A stretch of 64,000 nucleotides of DNA, taken from positions 806,001 to 870,000 of the forward strand of contig JAQYWK010000001.1 in assembly GCA_030145055.1 (NCBI GenBank). Direction: 5' to 3'. Position numbers and translations under genes: made by a program. Every line of letters begins with the position of its first letter. The stretch's first letter is position 1. This document shows, one piece after another, positions 1-10,280 of this stretch. The notes under the pieces are model-generated. The model worked only from the letters and a program-made list of their open reading frames with translations, ran no database searches and had not been told where the DNA came from. This stretch comes from Desulfovibrio sp. (lineage in GTDB: Bacteria; Desulfobacterota; Desulfovibrionia; Desulfovibrionales; Desulfovibrionaceae).

Positions 1-1310
1 TGGAGCATGCCTTCTTGTTTAGCTGTCTCTGCAGCCTCTTTGGCTTGGCGTGCTTCTTCAAGGGCTATATTCGCTGCATCTGTTTGTTTTTCCGCTTCCT
101 GAGTTTTTTCTTCAGCCGTACCGATAAGCTCCACTAGGCTTGTTACCATAGTGGACAATGCGTTGTAGAGAGTTAGGAGTTCCCCTCCAAATCTGCCACT
201 GTCAGGTTTGGAGTCAAAGTTTCCATCTGCGATGTCCTGTGCAAAGCCAACCATCAAATTAATAGGTGTGGCTACGCTACGGGCGATAAGTAGTACCACG
301 ATAAGAACTAAACATATCGCGCCGGCAGATAATAAAATACTGACTTTAAGAAATTCCTGAGACTCTGCATAAATTTTTTGCGTAGGAATAGCTAAGCCGA
401 TAGTCCAAGGGGTGCTTGTTCCAGCAATGCTAATAGGTTCGAACAGGAAGAAGTATTCTTTACCATCGAGCGGTGAGACAATATCCTTATGAAATGACTT
501 ACCATTTGCAATGTCGGCGGATATTTCAGAACGAATGTTTTCGGGGAAAGCTTCGGTTATGTTTGTCCCAACTAACTGCTTGTCGGGGTGTGCCACACAG
601 TATCCTTTATTAGAAGCAAGAAAAGCATATCCTGTTCCCATAGGGCGAATATTACTGACCATTTTTTGGAACGCTTCTAGAACAAAGTCGATTCCGACAA
701 TGCCGATAAACTTACCATTCTTTATGATTGGGACACTGACTGTGGCCATGTTGGTTTTAGCGACTTCGGTATAATATGGTTCAGTTAGGATTGGTCCACC
801 TGAGTCGCGAGGCCCCATATACCATGCACGTGTTGTGGCTGGCTTGTACTGAATTAAATCTTCAACTTTTAATGCTCCGTTTTCGCGCCAGAAATAAGGG
901 CCATATTCGCCGTTAGGGCCGTACCACTCTTTGGTTCCTTTATATTCAGCATCTCGGCCGTCAAGAGCATTCGGCTCCATTACAACTTGAGTCCCAAAAA
1001 ACATGGGGTCAGATAGTGTCAGTTTTTTTATGATATCATCTGCTAGTTCTCGGTCAAATCGATCTCCGAAGTTGCTAAATGACTGGAACACAGCTGCTCC
1101 AGCCAGAGATGCATCCAGAGCTTTTTCAATACTGTTTTTGACTTGATTTCCATATCGACTGGCCATTTCTTGGGCCATGTGGCTTGCTTGTGTTTTTGAA
1201 GCATTTCGCGTTTTAATGACTGTAATACTGGTAAAAGTTACGAAAATTAAAATCATCAGCACGCTAATGCTAATCGCAATTTTAGGTCCAATGCGCATGT
1301 TCTTCAGCAT
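1..1310 (-). CDS. Methyl-accepting chemotaxis protein, dCache sensor and HAMP region, C-terminus cut by window edge
   Basis: Manual reverse-strand reading from ATG at 1310: MLKNMRIGPKIAISISVLMILIFVTFTS..., Cache-like 'AEYKGTKEWYGPNGEYGPYFWRENG', then a TM and HAMP-like segment; the coil 'AKQEGMLQ' is shared with the next MCP. Confidence 0.88.
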   Translation of the reverse strand, partial: MLKNMRIGPKIAISISVLMILIFVTFTSITVIKTRNASKTQASHMAQEMASRYGNQVKNSIEKALDASLAGAAVFQSFSNFGDRFDRELADDIIKKLTLSDPMFFGTQVVMEPNALDGRDAEYKGTKEWYGPNGEYGPYFWRENGALKVEDLIQYKPATTRAWYMGPRDSGGPILTEPYYTEVAKTNMATVSVPIIKNGKFIGIVGIDFVLEAFQKMVSNIRPMGTGYAFLASNKGYCVAHPDKQLVGTNITEAFPENIRSEISADIANGKSFHKDIVSPLDGKEYFFLFEPISIAGTSTPWTIGLAIPTQKIYAESQEFLKVSILLSAGAICLVLIVVLLIARSVATPINLMVGFAQDIADGNFDSKPDSGRFGGELLTLYNALSTMVTSLVELIGTAEEKTQEAEKQTDAANIALEEARQAKEAAETAKQEGML

Positions 1311-1572
1311 ATCCCTCTCCTTAGAAAATAATTAAGTCTAAAACCTCGCAACTATCTTTCCTTCAATGTAAAATACGGTACAGTTAAGCAACAGTATAAT
1401 AGTTTTTCTTAATAGGCTACATGATTGTAAAAAGAAGGTACAATAACGTATCAGCTTGAGCTTGTGTTTTTGTCGTTTACGGGAAAAGTACTTTATTCCA
1501 ATAAGAAATGGTCGAACCAGATAACATCCGGTTCGACCATTGTCGTTACATACTGTTTTTCAATTATGAAGC

Positions 1573-3669
1573 TTAAGCTTTTTTGAGATCTTCAATCAAG
1601 TTTTGCAGGTCTGAAGCTAGTCTCGCTAATTCGGTTACAGCTTGTCTGGATTGGTTCATGGCTTCTGCTGTATCGGCGGCAATATTGTTAACTTCTTCAG
1701 TTCCTCGGCTGATCTGCTCGCTAGCTGCTGATTGTTCTTCGCTGGCGGTAGCAATAGCTCTTACCTGATCTGCGGTAGAATCAACAATTTCAACAATAGA
1801 ATTAAGGCTTTCACCTGCGCTATTTGCATATTCGGTGCTTTGGGCTACCATTGTCGCCGCATTATTCATTCCATCAATGTTCTTGCGAGTTCCCGCTTGG
1901 ATTGCATGTACTGCTTGGCCGACTTCATGAGTAGCCTGCATTGTTTTTTCTGCAAGCTTACGGACTTCATCTGCAACAACTGCAAATCCACGACCTGCTT
2001 CTCCTGCGCGTGCAGCTTCAATTGCCGCATTAAGAGCAAGCAAATTGGTTTGGTCTGCTATGTCAGTGATGACTGTGATAACTTGGCTGATTCCTTCAGC
2101 CTGTCCACCCAGATCGTTTAGCCCCGAAACCATGATCTCGGCAGCATCATTGATTGAGTTGATAGAGGAGACTACATTTGCGACGATTTTGCCACCGTCC
2201 TCAGCATTTTTCTTTGCATCAAGTGCACTTTCTGCTGCGTTAGAAGCATTTTGCGCTACTTCGAGAACCGAGGCGTTCATCTGTTCCATTGCAGTCGCTG
2301 ATTCAGAAGTACGCTCTCGCTGTATTTCTGTTCCTCGGCTGGATTCTTCGATTTGCGCGGCAAGCTCTTCAGATGCAGATGTTACTTGGTCTACAATTCC
2401 TTCAAGCTGGTGTGCGGCTTGGAGCATGCCTTCCTGTTTGGCTGTCTCTGCTCTGCGAGTGGCTTTTTCAGCATCAGTCAGAGCCTCCTCTGCTTGCAGC
2501 GTCTTAACTTCAGCCTCTTTAGTCTTGTCGTCTGCAAGGGAGATGGTTTTGACCAGTTCACTGGTCATTGACTGCAGACATTCCAGTAAGTTTTTGAGCT
2601 CCGCAGTGAAAGAAGCCTTTTGGGGCGTTGCTTTATAGTTGCCTGCTGCAACTTGCTTTGCAAACTCACCCATGGAGTGCATGGGTTTGATCAAGCGTGA
2701 ATTTACCAACAAAGTTCCGCCGATTCCAAAAATAATTGAGGATATAAGTCCGATGATCAAAATATTAATATTGGCAGCCTTGGATGCTGCATAAATTTCA
2801 TCGCGCTCGATAAATGCTATCAGCTTCCAGCCGGTTTGCTCTGAATTATAGACTCTTGCTGAATATTCTTTCCCATCAAAAGCGATATTGTCAATCCAGC
2901 TTTCTCTAGAATTGAAAGCCTTAGCCAAGGCAGTAGAGTCTAACTCTTTTATGTTTTTTGAATTATAATCTTGATGTTTAGGGTCTGCTAGGATTTTACC
3001 ATCACCCTGAACGAGAACAACGTATCCTGTCTCGCCGATCCTGATATCAGCTATGATCTTAGTCAGTTTACCCAGCGAAATATCAACACCTGAAACTCCT
3101 ACGAATGAACCTTTGTTATCAAAAATCTTGGTGGTAGTCGCGATATTAGGTATGCCGGAAGTGGTTGTGTAAGCAGAAAGAAGCGTTGTATCGGTTGGAG
3201 AGTTTTTACCTTCCTTATACCAAGGTCGAACGCGGGGATCAAAATCATTGTTGATGTTGTCGTAGCCGTCCTGAGTATAGCCACCATTTTCAAATGCCAT
3301 ATAGACGTATGCAAAATCTTGATTGGCCTTCATCAATCCGTTGGCAATTCTATAAACTAATTTTTCTGATGGATCTGTTGCGAATTCAGTCGGTTTGGAT
3401 GGGCTGTTCAGTTCAAAATACTTTGTCCATTCACCCTTCATAGCCTGTTTTGATTCTGGCATGTTTGCAACGAATTTGCTTACGTTCTCAGCTTTTTTTA
3501 AAATTTCAGCTATATAGTTATTAATTAGAGTAAGTTCTTCTAGAGATGATTTTTGGAAGTTTTTTTCAGCAGCATTGTTGAACTGTAATGAGACTGAAAT
3601 CGTAACGACCGCGACGGATATCAGCATAGGTACAATGATTGCTAGTATCATCCAGGTTCTGATTCTCAT
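1573..3669 (-). CDS. Methyl-accepting chemotaxis protein with dCache domain
   Basis: N-terminal TM, Cache motif '[12 protein letters not shown]', MCP signalling hairpin '[43 protein letters not shown]'. Confidence 0.97.
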   Translation of the reverse strand: MRIRTWMILAIIVPMLISVAVVTISVSLQFNNAAEKNFQKSSLEELTLINNYIAEILKKAENVSKFVANMPESKQAMKGEWTKYFELNSPSKPTEFATDPSEKLVYRIANGLMKANQDFAYVYMAFENGGYTQDGYDNINNDFDPRVRPWYKEGKNSPTDTTLLSAYTTTSGIPNIATTTKIFDNKGSFVGVSGVDISLGKLTKIIADIRIGETGYVVLVQGDGKILADPKHQDYNSKNIKELDSTALAKAFNSRESWIDNIAFDGKEYSARVYNSEQTGWKLIAFIERDEIYAASKAANINILIIGLISSIIFGIGGTLLVNSRLIKPMHSMGEFAKQVAAGNYKATPQKASFTAELKNLLECLQSMTSELVKTISLADDKTKEAEVKTLQAEEALTDAEKATRRAETAKQEGMLQAAHQLEGIVDQVTSASEELAAQIEESSRGTEIQRERTSESATAMEQMNASVLEVAQNASNAAESALDAKKNAEDGGKIVANVVSSINSINDAAEIMVSGLNDLGGQAEGISQVITVITDIADQTNLLALNAAIEAARAGEAGRGFAVVADEVRKLAEKTMQATHEVGQAVHAIQAGTRKNIDGMNNAATMVAQSTEYANSAGESLNSIVEIVDSTADQVRAIATASEEQSAASEQISRGTEEVNNIAADTAEAMNQSRQAVTELARLASDLQNLIEDLKKA

Positions 3670-3990
3670 AATTATCTCCTTCCTTATATTTAAATGACTA
3701 TTATAGTTGCAAAAAAAATCGTAACCGTAACTGTAATTAAGTTAGACTCTTATTGACCACATTTTCTCCATTTCTGCTCGAACAAACTCGCATCAAATCT
3801 GCCTTTTGAAGCGAAGCAAAGAGAGGTTTAATAACTGTTATAACATTTTGATTAAAGATGCTACATAATTAGCATAATAATGCTCAATAAAGCAGCTGCT
3901 TAGGGCGACATCGTTTGTAATAATTTAGAGAATGTGATGTGATATAATAGAAGGTCCGCGCAGCCTAACGGCTGGCTTTGTGTGAGTGAT

Positions 3991-4758
3991 TTAGGGGAAA
4001 ATTAATTCTATCCCGACAGGGCAGTGATCCGATCCTAGCACCTCAGATTCAATCCATGCGCGCTTTACATTGTCTTTTAATTCTTCTGATACGAAGAAGT
4101 AATCTATGCGCCACCCAGCATTGTTTTTGCGGGCGTTGTAGCGGTAACTCCACCATGAGTAGTTGCCGCCTTCTTTTTCAAACATGCGGAAAGTGTCTAT
4201 GTATCCGTGCTCAATGAATTTATCCAACCATGCCCGTTCGATGGGTAGGAATCCTGACTTGTCAGAGTTTGGTTTCGGATTTTTCAGGTCAATTTCTGTG
4301 TGCGCAGTGTTAAAATCACCCCCTACTACAATGGGCTTCTTTTTGCGCAATTCCTCAGCATATTCGAGGAAACAGTCATAAAATCCTAATTTGTATTCAA
4401 GTCGTTCGTCATTCATCTGCCCGTTGGGGTAGTATATATTGAATAGGTAAAAGTGTTCATATTCCATGAGCACAACACGTCCTTCGCCTTGGTATTTTTC
4501 ATCAGGCAATCCGAAAGAGTGCGAAATAACCGGTGTGCGCGAAAAGCACACTGTGCCGGAATAGCCTTTCTTTACCTTGGACCAGTTCCATGCTGATTCG
4601 TAACCTTCGTAGTCTCGGTTTTCTTCTGGAATTTGGTCGGGATGAGCTTTGGTCTCTTGAAGCATGACAACATCGGGGTCACTCTCAGTAAACCATTCTG
4701 TGAAATTCTTCTTAATTACAGCGCGGTATCCATTAACATTCCATGAATATATTTTCAT
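3991..4758 (-). CDS. xth: Exodeoxyribonuclease III
   Basis: 'MKIYSWNVNGYRAVIKK', 'MLQETKAHPDQIPEE', 'GGDFNTAHTEIDLKNPK', 'WRIDYFFVSEEL', 'SDHCPVGIEL': EEP-family exonuclease III motifs. Confidence 0.96.
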   Translation of the reverse strand: MKIYSWNVNGYRAVIKKNFTEWFTESDPDVVMLQETKAHPDQIPEENRDYEGYESAWNWSKVKKGYSGTVCFSRTPVISHSFGLPDEKYQGEGRVVLMEYEHFYLFNIYYPNGQMNDERLEYKLGFYDCFLEYAEELRKKKPIVVGGDFNTAHTEIDLKNPKPNSDKSGFLPIERAWLDKFIEHGYIDTFRMFEKEGGNYSWWSYRYNARKNNAGWRIDYFFVSEELKDNVKRAWIESEVLGSDHCPVGIELIFP

Positions 4759-4761
4759 TTT

Positions 4762-6234
4762 CTAATCCTTTTTTTCGCATTGGTAGCAAAATTGTCCAAT
4801 TGATATGGCGGTTATATTTACGAGTTTCCAGCCTGAATTCTCAATTATTTCCTCAACCCCTTTGTGGTCGAAGTCATTAAAAAAACCTGCAACCCTGCGA
4901 TCTCTTTCAGAGTTCGGACGTGCAGGGTAGTATGTGAAAATTAATTTGGTTGATGACTTGTATGCCCATTTCAGAAATTCTTCCGGCTCGTGAAGAAATT
5001 CAAGTATAAACAGCCCCATTACAACGTCATATTTCTGGTCAGGGTACTGATGTTGATTAAGATCGGCAACTATACATTTCCGGCTGCGAGAAATAATATC
5101 GAGCGGTGTGTACGTGCAACTTTCAGGAATATAATCGCGTAAGAGCATCATCCCTGCGCCCGCGTCGAGGACCGTAGAATTTTCAGTTACAAATTGTCCC
5201 GTAAGCCCCGCTCGAATGTCTGACTCCTTGTGCAGGTGTTCCCATCTGGACCATCTTCCGCAGTCTGTGGCTTTTGCCGCTATGAGCCGCTCAGTGTATG
5301 CTTTGGTCACTTCAGCAGAAATCTTGGGGCGCATGGAGGGCGACATGGAGCAATGCGCTCCCCACGGCTTTTCATAGTTCGGTAGCGGGGTTATTGAAGA
5401 ATCCAAACTTATGATGTTGCACGATTCGTGACTGATCACGTAGGGAACCAACGGCCCGCCCATATCTTCGTGCGGAAACCTGAATGAATCGTATTCTAAG
5501 TCTCGAAGGATATTCATAATATCTACAAATTCTCTCATTCCTTCTTGAGTGAGGTGGAAATGTCCTTTTTCCCATATGATAGCGGAAACGCGTCCTGTCT
5601 TGAGTAGTCCGAGAGCACCCTTTATGGTTTGCAGTTCATGCCCTTCTGTATCAATCTTCAGGATAATCCGAGTGTCAGAATCAGTGAATCCGGCTTTGGC
5701 CGCAATGTTGTCTACAGTGTCGAGGGCTACTTTGATGGGAGGTCTTTTGTCGGCTGAGTTTGCTAATGGAATAAGGCTGTGTCCCATGGAGGAATCTTGC
5801 CTGAGCATACTGTGCCCACTGCGATCAGAGGCTGCGCATTCTGCGATGGTTACGCTGTCTGAGCATTCGTTAAATTCAGTCCACATGCGAAGTCGACCTG
5901 CATTTAGAGGATGCGGTTCAATGGCGAGAACTTTTATTTTACCGGGGATTTTTTTGGCGGCGGTAAGAGTGTAGAGACCAAAATGTGCTCCGACATCAAT
6001 GAACAGATCGTCCGGTTGCAGGTGCGCGTGCAAAAAAGCTCGCGATGCGTATTCGAATCCGCCCGTTCTAGTTTCTCTGAAAATAAGCGATGAAACCCCT
6101 GGATCTTTCATTTCAGAATTAGCCAGAACCATTTCAAATTCAGGTGCACCTGATTCGTTTTTGAACACACTTGGAACTTGCATCCATTCGTCTGCATGTT
6201 CATCAAGAGCTTTTAATATTTTTTCCCGAGTCAC
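4762..6234 (-). CDS. Two-domain protein: N-terminal FkbM-family methyltransferase plus C-terminal class I SAM methyltransferase-like domain
   Basis: N-half 'DLFIDVGAHFGLYTLTAAKK...IEPHPLNAGRL...ILKIDTEGHELQTIKGA' (FkbM pattern); C-half 'STVLDAGAGMMLLRDYIPESCTYTPLDIISRSRKCIVADLN...YDVVMGLFILEFL' (methyltransferase-11-like). Confidence 0.85.
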   Translation of the reverse strand: MTREKILKALDEHADEWMQVPSVFKNESGAPEFEMVLANSEMKDPGVSSLIFRETRTGGFEYASRAFLHAHLQPDDLFIDVGAHFGLYTLTAAKKIPGKIKVLAIEPHPLNAGRLRMWTEFNECSDSVTIAECAASDRSGHSMLRQDSSMGHSLIPLANSADKRPPIKVALDTVDNIAAKAGFTDSDTRIILKIDTEGHELQTIKGALGLLKTGRVSAIIWEKGHFHLTQEGMREFVDIMNILRDLEYDSFRFPHEDMGGPLVPYVISHESCNIISLDSSITPLPNYEKPWGAHCSMSPSMRPKISAEVTKAYTERLIAAKATDCGRWSRWEHLHKESDIRAGLTGQFVTENSTVLDAGAGMMLLRDYIPESCTYTPLDIISRSRKCIVADLNQHQYPDQKYDVVMGLFILEFLHEPEEFLKWAYKSSTKLIFTYYPARPNSERDRRVAGFFNDFDHKGVEEIIENSGWKLVNITAISIGQFCYQCEKKD

Positions 6235-6275
6235 GATTTAACCGACCTGCTAAATGTTACTACGTTAATAGTCCT

Positions 6276-7559
6276 CTATAATTCATCTTTGCTGGAACCT
6301 ATGCCGGGGGTAAACATGCGGCGGAATATCTTTTCTGCATACGTGTCCGTCATTCCTGCTATATAATCACAAATTTTTCGACTGGTGGATTCGCCCTCAA
6401 GAGAAATCCAATTTGGTATGAGCTGATCAGGAGCCTGCTGATATTCATCAAAAAGGGATGAAATGATGCGTTGGCCTTTACGTTCAAGCATTTTGACTGC
6501 CGGCTTCGATACGACCAGATCGTAGGTGATCCTTTTTTTCAGGAAATTGGTAAAAGGCTCTATCTTTTCATTTATAGCGAGTCGGTAGCGCAGCAATGGA
6601 TGTTCGAATTCTTCATGTTCTTTTAAATAAATGGATGTGATCAGGACGTTAACAATTTCTCCGATGCTTTTTTTGCGTGCATAGCTATCTTCAAAGAGTG
6701 GGGTAAAACTGTCTATATTTAGCTTTTTACCATCAATCTCAATTGGTCCGTTCTCGCTGAAATAGGAGCTAAGTTCATTAAGTAATACGCCTTTTTTGAC
6801 TATTTCTCTTGCTATAATATCCTCTAAGTCATGTGTGCAATAGGCTATGTCGTCAGCGCATTCCATTACAGATGCGTCAAAAGTCATGTTGCGCGGCTTG
6901 CCTTTTGATATGGAGCGAAAAAGTTTTCTATCCTGTTCTGAAAATGGTTCTATTGCCCAATTTATAAGTTCCAACTCACTCTGATAAAAGCATTTTGGAG
7001 GATGGCTGTCGCGCTGGGCTTTGGGAGAATATTCCGAAAAACTGGCGGGGTATTTTAGTACAGAAAGCAGAACCCGTCTTGTGGGATTAATGCCCTTACC
7101 CTTATGATATTTCTCGAGTCTGGTTAAAAGCCTTACGGTTTGCGCGTTCCCTTCAAAGCCGCCGCTCTCTTTCATTTTTTCGTGTAAGGCTTGTTCGCCG
7201 CCATGACCAAAAGGAGGATGGCCGAGGTCATGTGCGTAGCAGGCAGAAGAAATAACGGGGTGCGCGGTAGTTAAGTATGGCTGCAAACTGTCGGAAACAT
7301 GTTCCTTCAAATTACCTTTTTCTACTCCTTCAAATAACCCCAGTCCTATTTGGGCTACTTCCATGGAATGAGTCAGTCTGGTCCTGTGAAAATCGCCTTC
7401 ACCCGTGCCCATTACCTGTGTTTTTCCTTGAAGACGCCTGAATGCCGCACCATGTATAATGCGGGCAAGATCTCGGCTATATTCAGATCTCCATTCTGTT
7501 GTGCGAATGGGATCAATATCCTTATGAAAGCGTTCCATGAATTTAGAATCCGGCATCAA
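6276..7559 (-). CDS. dgt: Deoxyguanosinetriphosphate triphosphohydrolase-like HD protein
   Basis: 'RDLARIIHGAAFRRLQGKTQVMGTGEGDFHRTRLTHSMEVAQIGLGL', HD motif 'CYAHDLGHPPFGHGGE', 'ECADDIAYCTHDLED'. Confidence 0.95.
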   Translation of the reverse strand: MMPDSKFMERFHKDIDPIRTTEWRSEYSRDLARIIHGAAFRRLQGKTQVMGTGEGDFHRTRLTHSMEVAQIGLGLFEGVEKGNLKEHVSDSLQPYLTTAHPVISSACYAHDLGHPPFGHGGEQALHEKMKESGGFEGNAQTVRLLTRLEKYHKGKGINPTRRVLLSVLKYPASFSEYSPKAQRDSHPPKCFYQSELELINWAIEPFSEQDRKLFRSISKGKPRNMTFDASVMECADDIAYCTHDLEDIIAREIVKKGVLLNELSSYFSENGPIEIDGKKLNIDSFTPLFEDSYARKKSIGEIVNVLITSIYLKEHEEFEHPLLRYRLAINEKIEPFTNFLKKRITYDLVVSKPAVKMLERKGQRIISSLFDEYQQAPDQLIPNWISLEGESTSRKICDYIAGMTDTYAEKIFRRMFTPGIGSSKDEL

Positions 7560-7641
7560 ATGCTCCTGAAATATGTATGAAAGAGATGTAGGACTGAACA
7601 GCGATCAAGCCACAGGGAGGGGGCCGTGTCAAAGAAAAATG

Positions 7642-7670
7642 AGAAAAGCCCGCAATATGCGGGCTTTTCT
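7642..7670. terminator. Palindromic hairpin terminator
   Basis: AGAAAAGCCCGCA-ATA-TGCGGGCTTTTCT; long stem with A/T tails, just downstream of the 29-aa ORF. Confidence 0.8.
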
Positions 7671-7709
7671 GGAAAATTTAAACGGGATTACCCGTTAAAA
7701 AAGTCGAGG

Positions 7710-7799
7710 CTATTCGTCTGTAGAACTTGTAGCCTTGATGAAACCAATGACTGCGATAGTCAACCCGAGACCAAGAAAAAACCAGAAAAAACTCATCAT
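7710..7799 (-). CDS. 29-aa single-TM small protein
   Basis: Manual reading: MMSFFWFFLGLGLTIAVIGFIKATSSTDE*; upstream on the minus strand is atGGAGGGAAGGAata-ATG (strong Shine-Dalgarno); followed by a hairpin terminator. Below the ORF-track length cutoff. Confidence 0.72.
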   Translation of the reverse strand: MMSFFWFFLGLGLTIAVIGFIKATSSTDE

Positions 7800-7919
7800 A
7801 TTCCTTCCCTCCATGTAATGCTTGTCAGTCTAGACTCAAACTCATAGCAAAAAAAAACGAACTTGAATAGTCCGTAAGGCGTGCGAATGTAGTTTTATAG
7901 GGAAATATATCAGTGAAAG

Positions 7920-8726
7920 TTAAACGGACACGTTCAGTACAGAACCCTTTGCAGGCGGTGCTAATGATCCTGAATTTTGGATATTGTCCATTAGTTCGCT
8001 TGCAGCCATCGGAGCTGTTAGCGCGGTAATGCCCGGGTTCAGCTCTTCGGCCTCAGCTAGAGCTTTATCTAGCCCTTTTTTAAAGGAGTCCAACGAATTA
8101 CCCTTTTCATTTAAAACTTGATCAATCAAATTTTCAATGGATTCAGCTGTCTGCTCACCGAATTGCTGGCTGACTTGGGCAAAGGTATTGCTCAGATTCA
8201 TTTTTGCATTTGTACCGGACTGCGCTGCGAAAAAGTGCTCTTGCAAACCGTTTTCAAAATGGTTGTTCATAGCGTTGTTCAGATTTGAATTGAAATGACT
8301 CATAACCTGATCGCCAGCGGCAAATCCGAAATTACGGTCAATAAACTGAATAGACTTAAGTAGTCCGTTACTGAGTGAATCTTCAGTAATCTGATCGCCT
8401 GAGTTTGCAATAACAAGCCCCTTAAAGGCTGTAGCGGCATCTTTGCCGAATTTATCTTCGATGAAGTTGGAAGCGTCGGACAGAGCAGAGGCCAGCTCAG
8501 AAGGATCTTTGGAAGGCTGAACAGCTTTGTCCGAATTATCAGGTACAACGGCCTTTTGAGCTATTAGATCAGCGAATTGGTCAGCAGTATTTACGGGTGG
8601 GGCCGAAACGTTAAGGCGAGCCGTTCCAACGTTGGAAGTCCGACTCTCGCTTAAAAGCGAAGCCTGACTGTTTTGCCAGCTAAGCTGACCGTATGTACTT
8701 TTTAGTGCTGATGCGTCGATTTGCAT
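7920..8726 (-). CDS. Conserved hypothetical protein, Ser/Ala/Asn rich, no signal peptide recognised
   Basis: Complete 268-aa ORF, with 'aaggaagga' RBS-like sequence upstream of the ATG on the minus strand. Confidence 0.75.
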   Translation of the reverse strand: MQIDASALKSTYGQLSWQNSQASLLSESRTSNVGTARLNVSAPPVNTADQFADLIAQKAVVPDNSDKAVQPSKDPSELASALSDASNFIEDKFGKDAATAFKGLVIANSGDQITEDSLSNGLLKSIQFIDRNFGFAAGDQVMSHFNSNLNNAMNNHFENGLQEHFFAAQSGTNAKMNLSNTFAQVSQQFGEQTAESIENLIDQVLNEKGNSLDSFKKGLDKALAEAEELNPGITALTAPMAASELMDNIQNSGSLAPPAKGSVLNVSV

Positions 8727-8818
8727 GACAGTATTCCTTCCTTAAGGATTTTATCGGACTGGTTGCCGTATTAGTTTAGGTTTCTTTACATATATATGGA
8801 ATAAATTTTCCCCTGATA

Positions 8819-9766
8819 TTGACGGACTTAACTCCTAACCGTATCTTCCATGACATGAATATTTCCCCAATTAAAGAATTTCTACTGAGTAAAAAGATAA
8901 TACTTGCCGCAATTGCAGGTGTAATCGTTGTGATAACAATCGTTATCGGTGTGCTTAAGGTGCAAAAGACCATTGCTGTTGAAGAGGCACGTGTTGCCGA
9001 GGTGGTTCGCCTTGAAGAGGTGCGAGTTCAGACTGAAAAAGAGGATCGCGCACGCGAAAAGATCGTTTTCAGCATGAAGCGGCTCATAGAAACGGGCCAT
9101 GCGGAAACAGCTTTAGCGGTAGCTGAAAAGAATAAGGATCTGATGAACGATGAGCTTAAGGCCCTTATTCATTTAGCTACAGAAAAAGATTTGTTGTTTA
9201 GGATAGAGAATACATCTAAATATAACTATTCAGAATTAGCTAAATACTATGCTCAGTTGGCTTCACTTGAGCCTGATAATTCCAAGTATAGCAAACAGCT
9301 TAAGGGGTATGATAAAAAGCTCCAGCGGAGACTTGAAAAGAAACTTTATGCGCAAGCGCAGACTCTTCCAATGCGTGATTATAAAGCCAACATGGATATC
9401 TACGCAGAACTGATGAGGCTCAATCCGGGCGAGGGTCTCTACGAGAGTAAATATGATCGTTACAAAAGTAAGTACGATAGTTTTATGAAAGATTTGGAGA
9501 AGTTTGGCGATAAACCTCAGAAGACCGCAACTGACGGTCATTATGTAGTTGTTGAAACTTATCTGAAAGAAAATTCAGAGTTTCCTGAAACTTTACAGAT
9601 GGAACGTTGCACGGATTGTTATTTCACCGATTCCGGTTGGCTGGTCGGTTGCAATTATAGCGAGCAGAATGAGATCGGCACACGGCTCAGTGAATTTTTA
9701 TGGTTCACTATCTCGAATTCTACAGTGCAGAAAGTTGAAGCTAGCGGGGCGTATACTGTTAATTAG
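8819..9766 (+). CDS. Hypothetical membrane-anchored coiled-coil protein (start may be the ATG at 8855)
   Basis: TM segment 'IILAAIAGVIVVITIVIGVLKV' followed by a charged helical region; terminator directly downstream. Track start is TTG. Confidence 0.75.
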   Translation: MTDLTPNRIFHDMNISPIKEFLLSKKIILAAIAGVIVVITIVIGVLKVQKTIAVEEARVAEVVRLEEVRVQTEKEDRAREKIVFSMKRLIETGHAETALAVAEKNKDLMNDELKALIHLATEKDLLFRIENTSKYNYSELAKYYAQLASLEPDNSKYSKQLKGYDKKLQRRLEKKLYAQAQTLPMRDYKANMDIYAELMRLNPGEGLYESKYDRYKSKYDSFMKDLEKFGDKPQKTATDGHYVVVETYLKENSEFPETLQMERCTDCYFTDSGWLVGCNYSEQNEIGTRLSEFLWFTISNSTVQKVEASGAYTVN

Positions 9767-9804
9767 TTTAGTGCGTGATCATTTAATATAGACTGCATAA
9801 ATAT

Positions 9805-9846
9805 AAAAAACTCCGCTTAGAGAATAATCTCTGAGCGGAGTTTTTT
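9805..9846. terminator. Bidirectional intrinsic terminator
   Basis: AAAAAACTCCGCTtAGAGaataatCTCTgAGCGGAGTTTTTT between convergent genes. Confidence 0.9.
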
Positions 9847-9875
9847 ATTGGCTATGGAAAATCGAAAAGGAAGAG

Positions 9876-10190
9876 CTATTCAGCAGCAGCTGCTGCTACG
9901 TCTTCTTCCTCTTTGAGCCAGACTTCCAAAGCATCAATGATCTTGCGAGCCTGCTTTGAGCTGGAAATGTTGAATTTAGATTTAGGGCGGTATTCACCGT
10001 TCTGCTTCTGGTAGCGACGAATGGTGTACATGTCTTTGCCGAAATCTTCAGTTTTGCGGTCAATCTGTTTGTAACGGAAAAGAATAGTAGTCCATGCACC
10101 CTTGGTAAGTACTTCTTTATTCAATTCTTTTATAACGATTTCGCCGTTTTCTTCATATTGTATGGTCAAGTCATCAATGGTGGAACTCAT
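9876..10190 (-). CDS. Small conserved protein, possibly PC4-like single-strand nucleic-acid-binding (tentative)
   Basis: ORF from the internal ATG at 10190 with an AGGAG Shine-Dalgarno; 'WTTILFRYKQIDRKTEDFGKDMYTIRRYQKQNGEYRPKSKFNISSSKQARKIIDALEVWLKE'. The family call is a weak resemblance only. Confidence 0.7.
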   Translation of the reverse strand: MSSTIDDLTIQYEENGEIVIKELNKEVLTKGAWTTILFRYKQIDRKTEDFGKDMYTIRRYQKQNGEYRPKSKFNISSSKQARKIIDALEVWLKEEEDVAAAAAE

Positions 10191-10280
10191 ATTATCTCCT
10201 TGAAGGTTTGTTTGTATACTATAGGAATTGCCGTAAATGCTGGGTCTTGTCAAAGGAGATCATGGGAAAGAGGGGGGATC

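Noticed and set aside
2045-2638. 197-aa + strand ORF
   Set aside because: Antisense to the well-supported MCP gene; Ser/Ala-rich shadow translation without RBS or domain motifs.
7626-7847. 73-aa + strand ORF
   Set aside because: Runs through a palindromic terminator and antisense to the better-supported 29-aa ORF.
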